From positions 1 to 6,603 of the forward strand of contig JAFDAR010000085.1 of the NCBI GenBank assembly GCA_019313735.1: 6,603 nucleotides of DNA, in the 5' to 3' direction. The position numbers and the translations under genes are program-made. This document shows, in pieces, positions 5,896 to 6,603 of the stretch. The notes under the pieces were generated by a model. That model was not told the origin of the DNA. It was given only the letters and a program-made list of their open reading frames with translations, and did no database searches. Every line of letters begins with the position of its first letter. Position 1 is the stretch's first letter. This stretch comes from Deltaproteobacteria bacterium (GTDB lineage: Bacteria; Desulfobacterota; Syntrophia; Syntrophales; UBA2210).

Positions 5896-6603
5896 TTCCG
5901 TCCATTTTTTCAGCGCAGCGATAGAGCGCCCGGCATAAAGCCTGCCCCTTTCTTTCTTTGGCGCCCGGCCTTCAAGCGGAGTAAAGAGACCAAAGTTCAC
6001 ATTCATCGGCTGAAAGGTTTTATAGTCGGCGTTTGTGATATGGCTCAGAAGTGCACCCAGAGCCGTTGTTCCCGGTGGTTCCTCCATATCTCTTCCCTCT
6101 ATATGCCGGCAGACGTTTATGCCTGCCATCAGTCCCATAGCCGCCGATTCCACATATCCTTCGACGCCCGTAATCTGTCCCGCAACGAAGATGTTATCAT
6201 CAGAACGAAGCTGAAGTGATTTTTTGAGCAGGGCGGGAGAATTTATGAAGGTGTTGCGGTGTATGCTCCCATATCTCGCGAAGGCTGCCTTTTCCAGCCC
6301 CGGTATCATCCTAAGGATGCGCCTCTGCTCAGGCCATGTCAGTTTTGTCTGGAATCCCACCATGTTATAGAGAGTCCCTTCGCTGTTTTCCTGCCTGAGC
6401 TGAACTACGCCGTAAGGTCGTTTCCCTGTTTTCGGATCTGTAAGACCCACCGGTTTCATCGGACCGAAGAGCAGGGTTTTTGGTCCTCTTCTCGCGAGGA
6501 CTTCAACAGGAAGGCATCCTTCAAAGCAGTGCCTGTCCTCAAAATCCCTGAGAGGCACTTCACTGCCGCCCGATAACTCCGTCCAGAACCTTTCGTATTC
6601 ATC
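5881..6603 (-). CDS. trmFO: methylenetetrahydrofolate-tRNA-(uracil-5-)-methyltransferase TrmFO, N-terminal part missing
   Basis: TrmFO is an FAD enzyme that uses methylenetetrahydrofolate and NAD(P)H to methylate U54 of the tRNA T-loop. The frame is open at the right edge, and about 240 C-terminal residues are visible of a family usually near 440. The FAD-binding N-terminus is outside. The segment starts DEYERFWTELSGGSEVPLRD. The GTG at 6558 is an internal Val and not the start. Signatures seen are HCFEGCLPVEVLARRG, whose Cys corresponds to the catalytic Cys described in characterised TrmFO, then FGPMKPVGLTDPKTGKRPY and VVQLRQENSEGTLYNMVGFQ. Further on are RYGSIHRNTFINSP, FVAGQITGVEGYVESAAMGL and FQPMNVNFGLF. 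The stop codon is the complement of 5881-5883, inside coaX. It is the only minus-strand gene seen here. Confidence 0.97.
   Translation of the reverse strand, partial: DEYERFWTELSGGSEVPLRDFEDRHCFEGCLPVEVLARRGPKTLLFGPMKPVGLTDPKTGKRPYGVVQLRQENSEGTLYNMVGFQTKLTWPEQRRILRMIPGLEKAAFARYGSIHRNTFINSPALLKKSLQLRSDDNIFVAGQITGVEGYVESAAMGLMAGINVCRHIEGRDMEEPPGTTALGALLSHITNADYKTFQPMNVNFGLFTPLEGRAPKKERGRLYAGRSIAALKKWTELHIS

Noticed and set aside
5926..5969. Nine-base direct repeat GCGCCCGGC at 5926-5934 and 5961-5969
   Set aside because: Both copies lie in trmFO coding sequence in different frames and code for Gly, Arg and Ala stretches. A single chance repeat is enough to explain it.

Overview
The window is a compact bacterial housekeeping segment. 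Five genes on the plus strand (miaA, valS, nadC, birA, coaX) converge on one minus-strand gene (trmFO). miaA is cut by the left edge and trmFO by the right edge. I see no mobile element, CRISPR array, tRNA, rRNA or riboswitch. The organism is Gram-negative-like with roughly balanced base composition. Folate-dependent TrmFO, type III pantothenate kinase and a BirA without a DNA-binding domain, together with a ValS KMSKS region continuing as SSGNSVNPLEMIDKYG, suggest a Desulfobacterota or Nitrospirota-type lineage. That placement is inference from family resemblance only.

Layout: positions 2-832 hold the C-terminal nine tenths or so of miaA (tRNA A37 dimethylallyltransferase). Positions 866-3402 hold valS. 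Positions 3411-4244 hold nadC (quinolinate phosphoribosyltransferase), starting 8 nt after the valS stop. An 82-nt spacer with a small heptamer repeat leads to birA (about 4327-5124, biotin-protein ligase). coaX (5131-5895, pantothenate kinase) follows 6 nt later. trmFO (6603 to 5881, minus strand) overlaps the end of coaX by 15 nt.

The plus-strand genes have the spacing of one operon. They join tRNA maturation and charging (MiaA, ValS) with cofactor supply: NAD (NadC), biotinylation of carboxylases (BirA) and coenzyme A (CoaX). TrmFO adds another tRNA modification (m5U54).

The main anomaly is valS. Its translation matches a full ValRS from the first residue to the C-terminal coiled coil, but the reading frame changes three times, near 1487, 1828 and 2076. 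At each change a short conserved stretch is absent (by my estimate about 28, 34 and 59 nt), and no estimated length is a multiple of three. All three gaps fall in the editing domain and zinc-knuckle part, and the flanking sequence is otherwise intact. An essential enzyme broken this way is more likely an assembly or consensus fault, or a very recent pseudogene with another ValRS elsewhere, than a new mechanism. It is still the point most worth checking. I found no convincing undescribed system here.
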